The notes: generated by a model from the letters alone, not told the origin. A stretch of DNA of 64,000 bases from Duganella aceris (GCF_011090165.1 NZ_JAADJT010000012.1:1-64000); one strand, 5' to 3'; positions 1 to 9,135 are shown, numbered from the stretch's first letter. Numbers and translations are program-made.

Positions 1-85
1 TCCGCATTCGTCGTTGAAGTTGAAATCTCCTCGCATGTTCAGGAGGGAGCTGGCGCGCCGGGCTCAAGAAAGCGGCGCTAACTAA

Positions 86-394
86 GCGATAGGACGTGTC
101 CGGTTATACGGGGGCAAGATCAAAGCCTATCTGAGAGAGAATTCTGAAGAAATTATAAAGCTCGCATCGTTTTCTGGTGTTGAGGAGGCGACGTTAGATT
201 TTTCAGTTTCGACACGATTAGGATTTTTAAAGCAAACTAGCTTCTTTCCTCTCTCGTTCTTACAGCAAGTGGCTAAGCTCGGCTTAGGCTTGGCCGTCTC
301 GCACTACCCGACTAATGATAGTGTTGAGTTTACGACATCAATCGTCCAAGCCCTTGCCGTTGAGGATGTGCGGCGTATATTTCTCGATGCGTGA
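86..394 (+). pseudogene. Start-less ORF remnant, unrecognised protein (C-terminal part)
   Basis: An open frame runs from the codon after a TAA at 83-85 to a TGA at 392-394. It has no ATG or GTG in a sensible position near its beginning, so it looks like the C-terminal part of a gene whose 5' end is lost. The stretch is clearly AT-richer than the rest of the window. The product would contain an alternating hydrophobic pattern ending in a GLGLAVSHYP-like segment. This resembles in feel small alpha/beta families such as DUF4279, but I cannot assign it. It overlaps the convergent YdeI-type gene by 57 bases. It could also be chance open frame. Confidence 0.35.
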
Positions 395-916
395 CTCGCG
401 CGTCTTTGTCTGCTTGGCTGAGGAGAAGTGCAGCAGGTAGGCTCTTTGCCTGCCCGGCGTCAGCGCTTCGAAGGCGGTACGCAGGGCCGGCATATCGTCC
501 ACTTTGCGTTCAAATTCTTCCGGCCAGGAGAATTCCGTGGTCTTCTTGAATTCCACCTTGGCGCCCGACTTTTCAAGCTCGATGGCGTTGCGGATGTAGG
601 TCTTCAAGACTTTTTCCAACTTCGTGATTTGCTGCGCGTCGGTGAAGCGGATCTGGCGCGCGGCTTGCACGTTCTCGGTCTGCTGGATCAGGATGCCCTT
701 GGGATCCTTGAGCAGCGCGCCTTTGAAGAACAACAGCGCGCAGTACTCTTTGAAGCCGTGCATCAGCACGACGTTCTGCCCATCCAGCGTGTAGCAGGGC
801 TGCCCCCACTTGAAGTCCTCGTCCAGATCGCAGTCGAGGATGATCGCCCGCAGTTGCGTGAACTCGTCCTGCCACTTCTTGGCCTTGCCGAGAAAGGTAT
901 CGACTTTGGGATTCAT
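338..916 (-). CDS. YdeI/OmpD-associated family protein (DUF1801-type)
   Basis: Cytoplasmic protein of about 192 residues. The N-terminal two thirds match the YdeI/DUF1801 fold (KWGQPCYT near the start, then a FFKGALLKDPKG segment). The C-terminal third carries the OmdA-like SSAKQTKTRESRIEKY basic tail. The biochemical role of the family is not established. I chose the ATG at 914-916 because it forms an ATGA overlap with the stop of the upstream deacetylase gene and has a GGAG 8 bases upstream. A GTG at 925 is the alternative. The coupling suggests co-transcription with the deacetylase, though no functional link is obvious. Confidence 0.8.
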   Translation of the reverse strand: MNPKVDTFLGKAKKWQDEFTQLRAIILDCDLDEDFKWGQPCYTLDGQNVVLMHGFKEYCALLFFKGALLKDPKGILIQQTENVQAARQIRFTDAQQITKLEKVLKTYIRNAIELEKSGAKVEFKKTTEFSWPEEFERKVDDMPALRTAFEALTPGRQRAYLLHFSSAKQTKTRESRIEKYTPHILNGKGLDD

Positions 917-1644
917 TTTTCCCACTCCAGATGGACCACCTTGTAACCCTTTTCCTTCAGCACCTCTAGCAGCGTCGGCATCGCTTTGGCGGTCGGGCCG
1001 TTGGCGTCGTGCATCAAGATGATGCCGCGGCCGGCTTTGTCCAGACTTGCGCGCAAGCGTTGCGCCAGCACTTCGGTGGTGTCTTCGGGGATCCAGTCGT
1101 TGATGCCAAGATCGATCGAGGCGACGGTGATGTCGGCTGAGCGCAGCGCCTCCAGCAAGGTCGGCGTCTCTTCGAGGAAGGGGAAGCGGTAGGCCGGCGT
1201 GTCGACGCCGAACACCGTGCGATAGGCGGCGCGACTGAGCTTGAGGTCATCGAGTTGCTGCGCCGCGCTCAGTGCCATCATGTGCGGATGCGTATCGCTG
1301 TGGATGCCGGCCGAGTGGCCTTCGCCGACCACGCGTCGCGCCAGATCCGGCGATTCGCGCAGATGCCGTCCTTCCATGAAGAACGTCGCCTTCGCGCATT
1401 GATCGGCCAGCGCCTTCAGCACCAGCGGCGTGTTCCGCACCGATGGACCGTCGTCGAAGGTCAGCACCACTTCGCCTTGTTCCAGCGGCAGCGCGGTGTG
1501 CTGCTGTGCGCCGTACAAGGCGCCTTCCCGCTTGAGCGTGATGGTGCGTTCGGTGCCCAGCGCGCCCGGACCGCATCCGGCCGCCGTCGCGGCGCCTGCG
1601 CTCCACGCCAACGCACCTATCACCAGTGCTTGGACCCGCTTCAT
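913..1644 (-). CDS. Secreted polysaccharide deacetylase (NodB homology, CE4)
   Basis: Protein of 243 residues with an N-terminal signal peptide (about residues 1-22, Ala-rich). The NodB motifs are readable: TFDDGP at 62-67 supplies the metal-binding Asp pair. The HSDTH segment at 115-119 gives the two metal-ligand histidines in an H-x3-H arrangement. A late IILMHDANG segment supplies the conserved catalytic histidine region. It should remove N- or O-acetyl groups from a cell-surface or environmental polysaccharide in the periplasm or outside the cell. The exact substrate (peptidoglycan, chitin oligomer or xylan) cannot be told. It is the first gene of a two-gene unit with the YdeI-type protein. 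Confidence 0.85.
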   Translation of the reverse strand: MKRVQALVIGALAWSAGAATAAGCGPGALGTERTITLKREGALYGAQQHTALPLEQGEVVLTFDDGPSVRNTPLVLKALADQCAKATFFMEGRHLRESPDLARRVVGEGHSAGIHSDTHPHMMALSAAQQLDDLKLSRAAYRTVFGVDTPAYRFPFLEETPTLLEALRSADITVASIDLGINDWIPEDTTEVLAQRLRASLDKAGRGIILMHDANGPTAKAMPTLLEVLKEKGYKVVHLEWEK

Positions 1645-1821
1645 AGACCGTCTCCTTTTTTATTCTCGGCTCGCCGCATTTTAGCGCAGCTTTACGAACC
1701 TTAACCTTAGTTAACCCGACTGCCGGGATGACGCCACCTACACTGAATTCCAGCGCGTCACGCGGAGATGGTGGCGGTCGCCAACGGCTGACCAGTCATC
1801 CCGACATTCAGGAGAACGATC

Positions 1822-2559
1822 ATGAGCGAAGGAATTGAGGGCAAGGTGGTGCTGATCACCGGCAGCGGCACCGGCCTCGGTGCGGAAACGGCGCGGCATC
1901 TGGCGGCCAAAGGCGCGCTGGTCGCCGTGGCCGGGCGGCGCAAGGACAAGCTGGAGGAGGTGGTGGCGCAGATCGCCGGCAAAGGCGGCCGCGCCGGCGC
2001 CTACCAGCTCGACGTGGTGCGCAAGGACCAGGTGCGGGAAGTGGTCAACGCCGTGGTCAGGGATTTCGGCAAGCTCGATGTGTTGATCAACAACGCGGGC
2101 CTGATGCCGATCCGTCCGATGGCCGAGGTGAACACCGAGGAATGGGATGCGATGATCGACATCAACCTCAAGGGCGTGTTGTACGGCATCGCGGCGGTGC
2201 TGCCGATGTTCCTCGACAAGGGCGGCCATATCATCAATATCAGCTCGGTCGCCGGCATCAAGGTGTTTTCTCCGGGCGGCACGGTGTATTCGGGGACCAA
2301 GTTCGCGGTCCATGCGATCTCGGAAGGGTTGCGCCACGAGGTCGGCAGCAAGGTGCGCGTCACATCGATAGAGCCTGGCGCGGTTGACAGTGATCTGAAG
2401 TACTCCACCACGGGCACGGCGCAGTCCACGGTGCTGGACTTCTACAAATCCGCCATCCCGGCGAATTCGGTGGCGCGGGCGATCGCTTTCGCCATCGAAC
2501 AGCCGGCCGATGTCGACATCAATGAAATCGTCCTGCGGCCGACCGCCCAGGAATTTTGA
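1822..2559 (+). CDS. SDR family NAD(P)-dependent oxidoreductase
   Basis: Classical short-chain dehydrogenase of 245 residues. It shows a TGSGTGLG cofactor-binding loop near residue 13, an NNAG motif near 90, and catalytic Ser (ISSVAG) and YSGTKFA Tyr/Lys near 140-157. An Arg pair after the second strand (AGRRKDK) suggests NADP preference. The start at 1822 has an AGGAG about 9 bases upstream. A DJ-1/PfpI gene follows 11 bases downstream, so the two probably form an operon. This pairing is often seen in oxidative or carbonyl stress genes, but the substrate is unknown. Confidence 0.85.
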   Translation: MSEGIEGKVVLITGSGTGLGAETARHLAAKGALVAVAGRRKDKLEEVVAQIAGKGGRAGAYQLDVVRKDQVREVVNAVVRDFGKLDVLINNAGLMPIRPMAEVNTEEWDAMIDINLKGVLYGIAAVLPMFLDKGGHIINISSVAGIKVFSPGGTVYSGTKFAVHAISEGLRHEVGSKVRVTSIEPGAVDSDLKYSTTGTAQSTVLDFYKSAIPANSVARAIAFAIEQPADVDINEIVLRPTAQEF

Positions 2560-2570
2560 CGGAGAATGCC

Positions 2571-3251
2571 ATGAGCATGAAACACGTTCTATTCATCGTG
2601 ACCAATACCCACGAGATCGGCCCGAACAAGCGCAAGACGGGATACTTCTTCCCCGAAATCGCCCATCCGCACGAGGTGCTGGAGAAGGCCGGCATCGCGG
2701 TCGAATACGCGTCCCCGCTGGGCGGCGCGCCGACCGATGACGGCTACGACGAGAAGGATCCGATCCAGGTCGCCTTCCGCAACAGCAAGTCGATCCGCCG
2801 TCTGGCGCACAGCCGCAAGCTGTCCGAGCTGGACCTGCTGGATTACGATGCGATTTTCATCCCGGGCGGCCTGGGGCCGATGGCCGATTTGGCCACCGAC
2901 GCCGATGTCAAACGCGCGGTCTCCAGCGCCTGGGATGGAGGGCGGATCGTCTCGGCGGTGTGCCACGGGCCGTGCGCGCTGTTGGGCGTCAAGCTGAAGG
3001 ACGGCTCGTCGCTGATCAAGGGGCGCAAGCTGACCTCCTTCTCGAACAAGGAGGAGGACGGCTACGCCAAGGCCGACGTGCCGTTCATGCTGGAGGATGC
3101 GTTGCGGAGTGAAGGCGCCGAGTACTCCTCGGTGGAGCCGTGGCAGCCGAAGGTGGTGGTCGACGGCCGCCTGATCACCGGACAAAATCCGGCGTCCGGC
3201 GGCGGCGTGGGTGAGGAGATCGTCAAGGCCTTGCGCGCCGCGTCGCAATAA
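2571..3251 (+). CDS. DJ-1/PfpI family protein (Hsp31-like, class I glutamine amidotransferase fold)
   Basis: Protein of 226 residues with the DJ-1/PfpI fold. The nucleophile elbow AVCHGPCALLG places the reactive Cys at about residue 131, followed by His. The N-terminal VTNTHEIGPNKRKTGYFFPE segment is typical of the larger Hsp31-like members, which act as glyoxalase III or deglycase-type stress proteins. The ATG at 2571 is preferred over the in-frame upstream 2556 because a GGAG lies just before it. It probably shares a transcript with the preceding SDR. The neighbour downstream is convergent with only 9 bases between stops. Confidence 0.8.
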   Translation: MSMKHVLFIVTNTHEIGPNKRKTGYFFPEIAHPHEVLEKAGIAVEYASPLGGAPTDDGYDEKDPIQVAFRNSKSIRRLAHSRKLSELDLLDYDAIFIPGGLGPMADLATDADVKRAVSSAWDGGRIVSAVCHGPCALLGVKLKDGSSLIKGRKLTSFSNKEEDGYAKADVPFMLEDALRSEGAEYSSVEPWQPKVVVDGRLITGQNPASGGGVGEEIVKALRAASQ

Positions 3252-3260
3252 ACGTTGGCG

Positions 3261-4160
3261 TCAGATGTAGTAGATCAGCGCGGCCGCGCCCACGATCAAG
3301 GCGACCTTGGTAATCGTATAAACCGTTTTGTTCCATGCCTTCAGGCGGCGGCGGTAGATGCCCATGTAGTAGGAGACGCGGAACAGTTTCGAGACGACGC
3401 CCACCTGGTCGCCGGACTCGTTGGGCGAGGCGGCGGCCGACATCAGGGTCCTGCCGAGAAAGTGGTTGACCGCCTGCGCCCAGCGGTAGCGCATCGGCCG
3501 TTCCACGTCGCAGAACAGGATCAGGCGGTCGGTATCGGAGTCGTTCAACGCCCAGTGGATGTAGGTTTCGTCGAACATCACCGCTTCGCCGTCGCGCCAG
3601 CTGTAGCGCTGGCCGTCAACTTCGATGAAGCACTGGTCGCTGTTTGGCGTGATCAGGCCGAGGTGGTAGCGCAGCGAGCCGCCGTAGGGGTCGCGGTGCG
3701 GATTCAGCTTGCCTTGCGGCGGCAGTTCGGCGAACAGCGCGGCCTTGATCGTCGGGATACTCTGCAGCAGCGCGTGCGTCTTCGGGCACAGCACGGCGGC
3801 GGATGGATGGCTGGCGTTGTACCACTTGAGGTAGAAGCGCTTCCAGCCGACCTTGAAAAAAGAATTGAATCCGGCGTCGTCGTTCTTGTCGGAGGCTTTG
3901 ATCTTTTGCGCTTGCAGCAGATTCCGGCCTTCCTCGCGGATCACGGCCCAGTTTTCCTGCAACGGCGCCAGTTCCTTGAACTCGGAGAGCGGCAGGTAGG
4001 GCGTCGACGGCACGCGCGAGAAGAAATGCATGAACGCGTTGATGGGCGCCATGAACGAAGAGTGGTCGAACATCTGGCGCAGCAGTGGAAGCCGCACCTT
4101 GCCGCGCAGGTGTATATGCGCGATTGATAAGAGATAAAGACCGAAAAAGCCCCACTTCAT
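3261..4160 (-). CDS. lpxO: LpxO-like aspartyl/asparaginyl beta-hydroxylase (Fe/2-oxoglutarate dioxygenase)
   Basis: Protein of 299 residues in the aspartyl/asparaginyl beta-hydroxylase family. HRD at 155-157, the distal His at 202 and Arg at 212 give the Fe(II)/2-oxoglutarate facial triad and co-substrate contact. The N-terminus is hydrophobic and residues 283-299 form a C-terminal membrane segment, as in LpxO. LpxO hydroxylates the secondary acyl chain of lipid A at the inner membrane. The gene lies 92 bases downstream of the phosphopantetheinyl transferase on the same strand, so it may be in the synthetase operon and could instead act on that product. The start at 4160 (AGGA upstream) is preferred over 4181. 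Confidence 0.75.
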   Translation of the reverse strand: MKWGFFGLYLLSIAHIHLRGKVRLPLLRQMFDHSSFMAPINAFMHFFSRVPSTPYLPLSEFKELAPLQENWAVIREEGRNLLQAQKIKASDKNDDAGFNSFFKVGWKRFYLKWYNASHPSAAVLCPKTHALLQSIPTIKAALFAELPPQGKLNPHRDPYGGSLRYHLGLITPNSDQCFIEVDGQRYSWRDGEAVMFDETYIHWALNDSDTDRLILFCDVERPMRYRWAQAVNHFLGRTLMSAAASPNESGDQVGVVSKLFRVSYYMGIYRRRLKAWNKTVYTITKVALIVGAAALIYYI

Positions 4161-4252
4161 AATTGGTCCTGGATGTGTCATGGCAAAAACAAGTCACATT
4201 AACACAAGATGTGGCTTTTTGCCGAAGTGAGGGGCGGGAAGGCTTGCTTCGG

Positions 4253-4879
4253 CTAGGCCCGCGTTGGTGCGCCCACGTGGATATGGCCGACCAGGTCGGG
4301 CAGCGGCATGGCCAGCAGGACTGGGGTGGTCGCCTGGCCGTCGAGTTCCGCCCGCCATTCGGCGAGCGCCTGGCCGGCGCATTTGAGTGCGGCTTCGCGC
4401 CGCGTCCACGCTTGGGCCAAGGCGTGCGGGCGCTCGTCGGCGGCCGTGGCGAGCAGCGTGGCGCTGACGGCCGGGCCGAGGTAGTCGCGCGCGACGGCTT
4501 GCCAATCGGGGATGTCCTGCACCCGCATCAGGTCCGCGCCGATGGCGCCGCGCAGGTTGACGGCGGCCAGCGCGTGGCCGTCTTCGTAGGCGAACGAGCA
4601 GCCGATCGGGCACGGCATGCCGGACAGCAGAACTTGTGGCGCGGTGCCGCGCGTCGAGTCGATGTCGATGTCGTCGGCGGGGATGCCCAGCACGGCGGCC
4701 AACGCCTCGCGTGCGGCGCTGCGGATCTGGCGCCGGGCGGCGTCGCGCTGCGTGCCGGCGGCGGATGCTGCGCCTATGGCGGCATGGGCGGGCGCGCCGA
4801 TGCGGATCAGAATGGCGAACAGGCCGTCCTGCGGCGCCGGCGCGGGGCCGGGCCACTGCTGGACGGCCAGCGTTTTCAT
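4253..4879 (-). CDS. 4'-phosphopantetheinyl transferase superfamily protein
   Basis: Protein of 208 residues with the two diagnostic PPTase blocks: IGADL at 113-117 (usual G-x-D-x-E) and AWTRREAALKCAG at 157-169 (usual W-x3-E-A-x2-K-x2-G). It should transfer phosphopantetheine from CoA onto the carrier-domain Ser of the adjacent synthetase, whose stop codon overlaps this ATG as ATGA. That coupling is the best evidence for the partner. The first metal-binding Asp is present (D116), but the following acidic position is Met rather than Glu. E162 and K166 are present. Translation probably depends on the synthetase mRNA. Confidence 0.72.
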   Translation of the reverse strand: MKTLAVQQWPGPAPAPQDGLFAILIRIGAPAHAAIGAASAAGTQRDAARRQIRSAAREALAAVLGIPADDIDIDSTRGTAPQVLLSGMPCPIGCSFAYEDGHALAAVNLRGAIGADLMRVQDIPDWQAVARDYLGPAVSATLLATAADERPHALAQAWTRREAALKCAGQALAEWRAELDGQATTPVLLAMPLPDLVGHIHVGAPTRA

Positions 4880-7800
4880 GCGCGTGCCGGCGCCGCCGGG
4901 CAGCCGGCCCAATTGCTATTGGCCGGAATATGCTCGCCCTTCATCACCAGCGTCAGCGGGCCGAGGCGGGCGTTGTCGCCTACCACAGCGCTGTACAGCA
5001 CCGACGCGCGCGGTCCCATATAAACCCGCGCGCCGATGGTGACCTGATCGATCTTCATCACCCGGTCCTCGAACAAGTGCGTCTGCGGGCAGGTGAGGGC
5101 ATTCAATTCGCTGTTGTCCCCGATTTGCACGCAATCGAACTCGGTGATATCGGTGGTGTCGAGATAAACGCCTTTGCCGATGCGCGATCCCAGCAGATTG
5201 AACGCCAGCGGCAGCCAAGGCGTCCCGCGCAGATAACGCATGAAGTTCGGCACCGCGATGCCCTCATACAGATTGGTCACGCCCTCCGACAACCACACGA
5301 ACGGCGTCCACATCGGCTCCGATTGCTTGCGATAACGTCCGATCAGCAGCCATTTCAGCACCACCACGAACACATAATTGCCGATGCCGTAAACCATCCC
5401 CGCCAGGGTCAGATCCCAGATCACCTCCGCCCAGCGACCGGCGCCGGCGGCCGGCATCACCTCCAGCACCAGCGTATAGCCCACCGCGATCACCAGCGCA
5501 TGCGGCGCGACGATGCGGAACGCCTCGATCAAGCCCCGGCCCAAACGCCGCAGCGGCGATGGGTGGAAAGTCAGCGATTCCGGATAGCCGCTGGTCTGCT
5601 CGCGCGCCGGCAGGTTGATCGGCGGTGAACCGAGCCAGGTGTCGCCGCTATTGAGCTGCGCGTTGTGCGGCGCGCGCGAATGTACGCCGATCAGCACCTG
5701 CTCCGGCAGCACCGTGCCGTCCGGGATGTAGGCGCCGTTGCCGATGAAGCTGCGGTTGGAGATCACCGTCGGCTGCATGGTCATCCAGCCGCCGTCGATT
5801 TCCTCGTCGCCCAGCATGACCGCGTCGGCGATGAAGGTCTCGTCGCCGAGCGTCAGCATGTCCGGCACCACGCCCAGCGCGGTGGAGATCTCCGCGTCCT
5901 TGCCGACCTTGGCGCCCAGCAGGCGATACCAGTACGGCGCGAATACCGTCGCGTAAATGCCGTGCAAAACGTTGAGGCTCGATTCCTGGATCTGGCTGAC
6001 CAGCCATTTGGCGCAATAGGTATTGCTGTGCACCGCGAAGCGGCCCGGCTTCAAGCGCGGCAGCACGGTCCAGCGTATGCCTGCCGACAGCAGCGCGGTC
6101 AGCACGATCAGCACCGTGCTGGCCGGGAAGGCGAGCAGGAAGTAGCGCAGCAGGCGGGTGCCCATGTCGTCGCCCGGCATCCACGGCAGCCATCCGGCTT
6201 CGTCGAACAGGTCGATCAGGATGAAGCTCGGGAATACCGGCATGAAGAACAGCGTGACGATCAGCAGGATGCCGAAGACGAAGAAGACGCCCTCGCCGAA
6301 ACGCCTCGCGGCGCCGACCTGCGGACGCGGTGGCAACCGGTTGCTGTCGAACGCGCCGGCGTCGCGCGCCGGCGAGCCGGCCCAGATGCGGCCGAGCGGC
6401 ACCACGCCGCCGTCGCTCAATGCCGACTGGCCTTCAAGGTGACCGCGCGCCTCGACCCGCGTATTGCCTTCCATGATGGCGAAGGAGCTGACGCAGGCGT
6501 CGTCGCCGAGCGTGATGCCGCCCAGGTGCAGGAAGCCGCGCTGGACGCGGGCGTTTTCGAAGTTGACGGCGTTGCCGATGCTGACGTTGTCGCCGATGTA
6601 CAGCAAATCCGGCGCGCGCAAGGTCATCGAGCCGATGATGACGTCCTTGCCGACCTGCGCTCCCAGCGCGCGCAGCCACCAGTTATTCAGCGAGGAGCCG
6701 CTGAGCAGATACGCCGGCGCGGATTCGACCAGCCGATCGGCCAGCCACCAGCGGTAGTAGGTCACGCCCCACAACGGATACACGCCCGCTTTCAGTCGGC
6801 CGGCGATCAGCCACTTGCCGGCGATGGCGATGGCGAATTCCATCACGGTCGCCAGCAGGAACACGCCGACCGAGGCGGCGATCGCGCGCGGCACCGAGTC
6901 GCCCGGATCGCCGGTGAAGAAGTGATAGGTGAAGAACGGCGCCAGCCACTGCGCCATGCGCAGCGCGACCAGTCCCGGCATCGCCACCGCCTGCGCCAGT
7001 CCGCAGGTCCAGCGTTTGAGCGTGGAGGGCGGCGTCCATTGCTGTTCTTCGGCGCCGGCGGTGGGCGCGTCGGCCAGCACTTCCGCGATCTTGCCGATCC
7101 GGCGCTGCTGATAGATGTCGCGTACGGTGATGTGGGCGAAACGCGGATCGGCGCGCAGGGCCGAGGCCAGACGCGCGGCGAAGAAGGAGTGGCCGCCAAG
7201 GTCGGTGAAGAAGTCGGCCTGGCGCACGATCGGCTGGCCGGGGAACAGCGCGGCCAGCGCGGCGAACAGCGCCACCTCGGCCGGCGTTTCGGGCAGGTCG
7301 GAATCTTCGCTGCCGCCGGCCGGCGGGGCGCTGAGCGGCGTCGCCTTCAGCGTCTTGCGGTCGATTTTTCCGGAGGTCAGGCGCGGCATGGCGTCCATCA
7401 TCTCGTAGCGGCCCGGGACCATGTACGGGGGCAGCTTCTCGGCGAGGGCTGCGCGCAGCGCGCGCGGATCCAGGGTAAGCCCGGCTTCGGCGACCAGGTA
7501 GGCCACCAGCTGGTCGATGCCGTCGTCCTTGCGCAGCAGGACCGCGACCGTGCCGACGCCCGCCTGCTGCGCCAGCAGCGCTTCGATCTCGCCCAGCTCG
7601 ACGCGGAAGCCGCGCATCTTGACCTGGTCGTCGGCGCGGCCCAGGCACACCACTTCGCCATCGGCGGCGATGCGGGCCAGGTCGCCGGTGCGGTACAGCC
7701 GCGCGTCATGCACGCCGCTGGACCAGGGATTGAGCAGGAACTTCTCGGCCGTCAGATCCGGCCGGCCCAGGTAGCCCGCCGCCAGCCCGGGACCAGTGAT

Positions 7801-9009
7801 GCACAACTCGCCGATCTCGCCGCGCGGCAGCAGCCGCAGCGACGGACCGGCCGGCGCCATGCCCGCTTCGGCCTGCGGATTGTCCGGGTCCGAGCCCGCC
7901 GGCGCGGTCGGGCCGTCGGCGACCGCTGCTGCGGCGATGGCTTCGTCGCTGTTGGTGTCGATGACCAGCAGGCCATAGTTGGGCAGCGGCGTGCCGATGG
8001 TGACCGGGTGGCCGGGCTGCAAACGCGCCAGGCTGGCGGAGACGGTGGCTTCGGTCGGGCCGTAGGTGTTGAACATCTGCCGGCCGTCGCGCGACCAGCG
8101 TTCGACCAGCGATTCCGGGCACATCTCGCCGCCGAGGTTAATCAGACGCAGGCTGGCGACTTCCTGGTTGAACAGCGCGAGCAGGGTGGGCACGGCGTGC
8201 AGCACCGTCACGCGGTTCTGCTCCAGCATGCGCGGCAGCGTTTCCGGATCGCCGCTGATTTCCTTCGGGCCGATCCACAAGGTCGCGCCGACCAGATAGG
8301 CGATCCAGATCTCTTCGAACGACATGTCGAAAGCGACCGAGAAGCCTTGATACACCTTGTCGGCGGCGGTCACGCCCAACACCGCGTTCTCGCTGCGCAG
8401 AAAGTGGCAGATGCTGCGCTGGGTGATCAGGATGCCTTTCGGCTTGCCGGTCGAGCCGGAGGTGTAGATGACATAGGCCGGTTCGTCGGGCGACACGGCG
8501 CCACGGCGCGACAACACGGTGCCGGCGGGCGGCGCGGCCAGCATCGCTTCGGCGGTCCACACCGGCCGCGTGAAGTCGGCCAGGGCTTCGAGGCGCGGCG
8601 CGAAGGCGGCGCAGGTCAGCACGCCGGCGCCGTCGGCGTCGTCGAGGCAAATCTGCAAGCGCTCGACCGGCGTATCCTCGTCGACCGGCAACCAGGCCGC
8701 GCCGGCCTTGGCGATGGCCGCTTGCAGCACCAGCAGCTCGATCCCGCGCGGCAGCCACAGGCCGACGATCTGGCCCGGCCGCACGCCGGCGTCGATCAGG
8801 CGCGACGCGGCCAGGTCGGCCTGCGCGTTCAGTTCGCGGTAACTCAGCGTGCGCTCGCCGAAAATCAGCGCCGCCTGGTCGGGGCTGCGCGCGGCGGTCG
8901 CCTCCAGCAGATCGGCCAGGATTTCCTCGCGCAGCAGGATCTCCTGCGGCGCCCCATACAAAATGTCCGGATGCGATTGCGGAATGTGCTGAGTTACTGC
9001 GTCGTTCAT
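4876..9009 (-). CDS. Pls/PosA-like non-ribosomal peptide synthetase (A-T-membrane modules), putative poly(amino acid) synthetase
   Basis: Protein of 1377 residues. An adenylation domain spans about 30-555 (YTSGSTGKPKG at 182-192, NTYGPTE at 314-320, SGKIDRK at 546-552). A carrier domain follows at 575-650 with DLGGHS, Ser608. The remainder is three related membrane/hexapeptide-repeat modules, each announced by an LG-x2-hydrophobic-GK segment near 782, 1032 and 1274, with membrane spans around 708-732, 905-932, 955-978, 1163-1185 and 1198-1222. There is no condensation or thioesterase domain. This is the layout of epsilon-poly-lysine synthetase and its relatives, which activate one amino acid and polymerise it in the membrane. 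Specificity residues read by eye are D-M-E-H-I-L-T-V-S-K; the acidic E232 fits a basic amino acid. Confidence 0.85.
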   Translation of the reverse strand: MNDAVTQHIPQSHPDILYGAPQEILLREEILADLLEATAARSPDQAALIFGERTLSYRELNAQADLAASRLIDAGVRPGQIVGLWLPRGIELLVLQAAIAKAGAAWLPVDEDTPVERLQICLDDADGAGVLTCAAFAPRLEALADFTRPVWTAEAMLAAPPAGTVLSRRGAVSPDEPAYVIYTSGSTGKPKGILITQRSICHFLRSENAVLGVTAADKVYQGFSVAFDMSFEEIWIAYLVGATLWIGPKEISGDPETLPRMLEQNRVTVLHAVPTLLALFNQEVASLRLINLGGEMCPESLVERWSRDGRQMFNTYGPTEATVSASLARLQPGHPVTIGTPLPNYGLLVIDTNSDEAIAAAAVADGPTAPAGSDPDNPQAEAGMAPAGPSLRLLPRGEIGELCITGPGLAAGYLGRPDLTAEKFLLNPWSSGVHDARLYRTGDLARIAADGEVVCLGRADDQVKMRGFRVELGEIEALLAQQAGVGTVAVLLRKDDGIDQLVAYLVAEAGLTLDPRALRAALAEKLPPYMVPGRYEMMDAMPRLTSGKIDRKTLKATPLSAPPAGGSEDSDLPETPAEVALFAALAALFPGQPIVRQADFFTDLGGHSFFAARLASALRADPRFAHITVRDIYQQRRIGKIAEVLADAPTAGAEEQQWTPPSTLKRWTCGLAQAVAMPGLVALRMAQWLAPFFTYHFFTGDPGDSVPRAIAASVGVFLLATVMEFAIAIAGKWLIAGRLKAGVYPLWGVTYYRWWLADRLVESAPAYLLSGSSLNNWWLRALGAQVGKDVIIGSMTLRAPDLLYIGDNVSIGNAVNFENARVQRGFLHLGGITLGDDACVSSFAIMEGNTRVEARGHLEGQSALSDGGVVPLGRIWAGSPARDAGAFDSNRLPPRPQVGAARRFGEGVFFVFGILLIVTLFFMPVFPSFILIDLFDEAGWLPWMPGDDMGTRLLRYFLLAFPASTVLIVLTALLSAGIRWTVLPRLKPGRFAVHSNTYCAKWLVSQIQESSLNVLHGIYATVFAPYWYRLLGAKVGKDAEISTALGVVPDMLTLGDETFIADAVMLGDEEIDGGWMTMQPTVISNRSFIGNGAYIPDGTVLPEQVLIGVHSRAPHNAQLNSGDTWLGSPPINLPAREQTSGYPESLTFHPSPLRRLGRGLIEAFRIVAPHALVIAVGYTLVLEVMPAAGAGRWAEVIWDLTLAGMVYGIGNYVFVVVLKWLLIGRYRKQSEPMWTPFVWLSEGVTNLYEGIAVPNFMRYLRGTPWLPLAFNLLGSRIGKGVYLDTTDITEFDCVQIGDNSELNALTCPQTHLFEDRVMKIDQVTIGARVYMGPRASVLYSAVVGDNARLGPLTLVMKGEHIPANSNWAGCPAAPARA

Positions 9010-9135
9010 GCTGAAACTTTATGTGGTGACGGGGTGTCATTGTACGGTACGCTCATGCGTTCACATAGAGTATGAATGCAAGTTCTGCTTACAGCCTTTA
9101 CAATAGGAAATAAGAGCACTCTGAGAAGGAAACGC

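Noticed and set aside
5665..9075. 1136-residue open frame on the plus strand
   Set aside because: It is antisense to the synthetase. Its translation is Arg/Gln/Ala/His-rich without domains, the usual shadow of GC-rich coding DNA.
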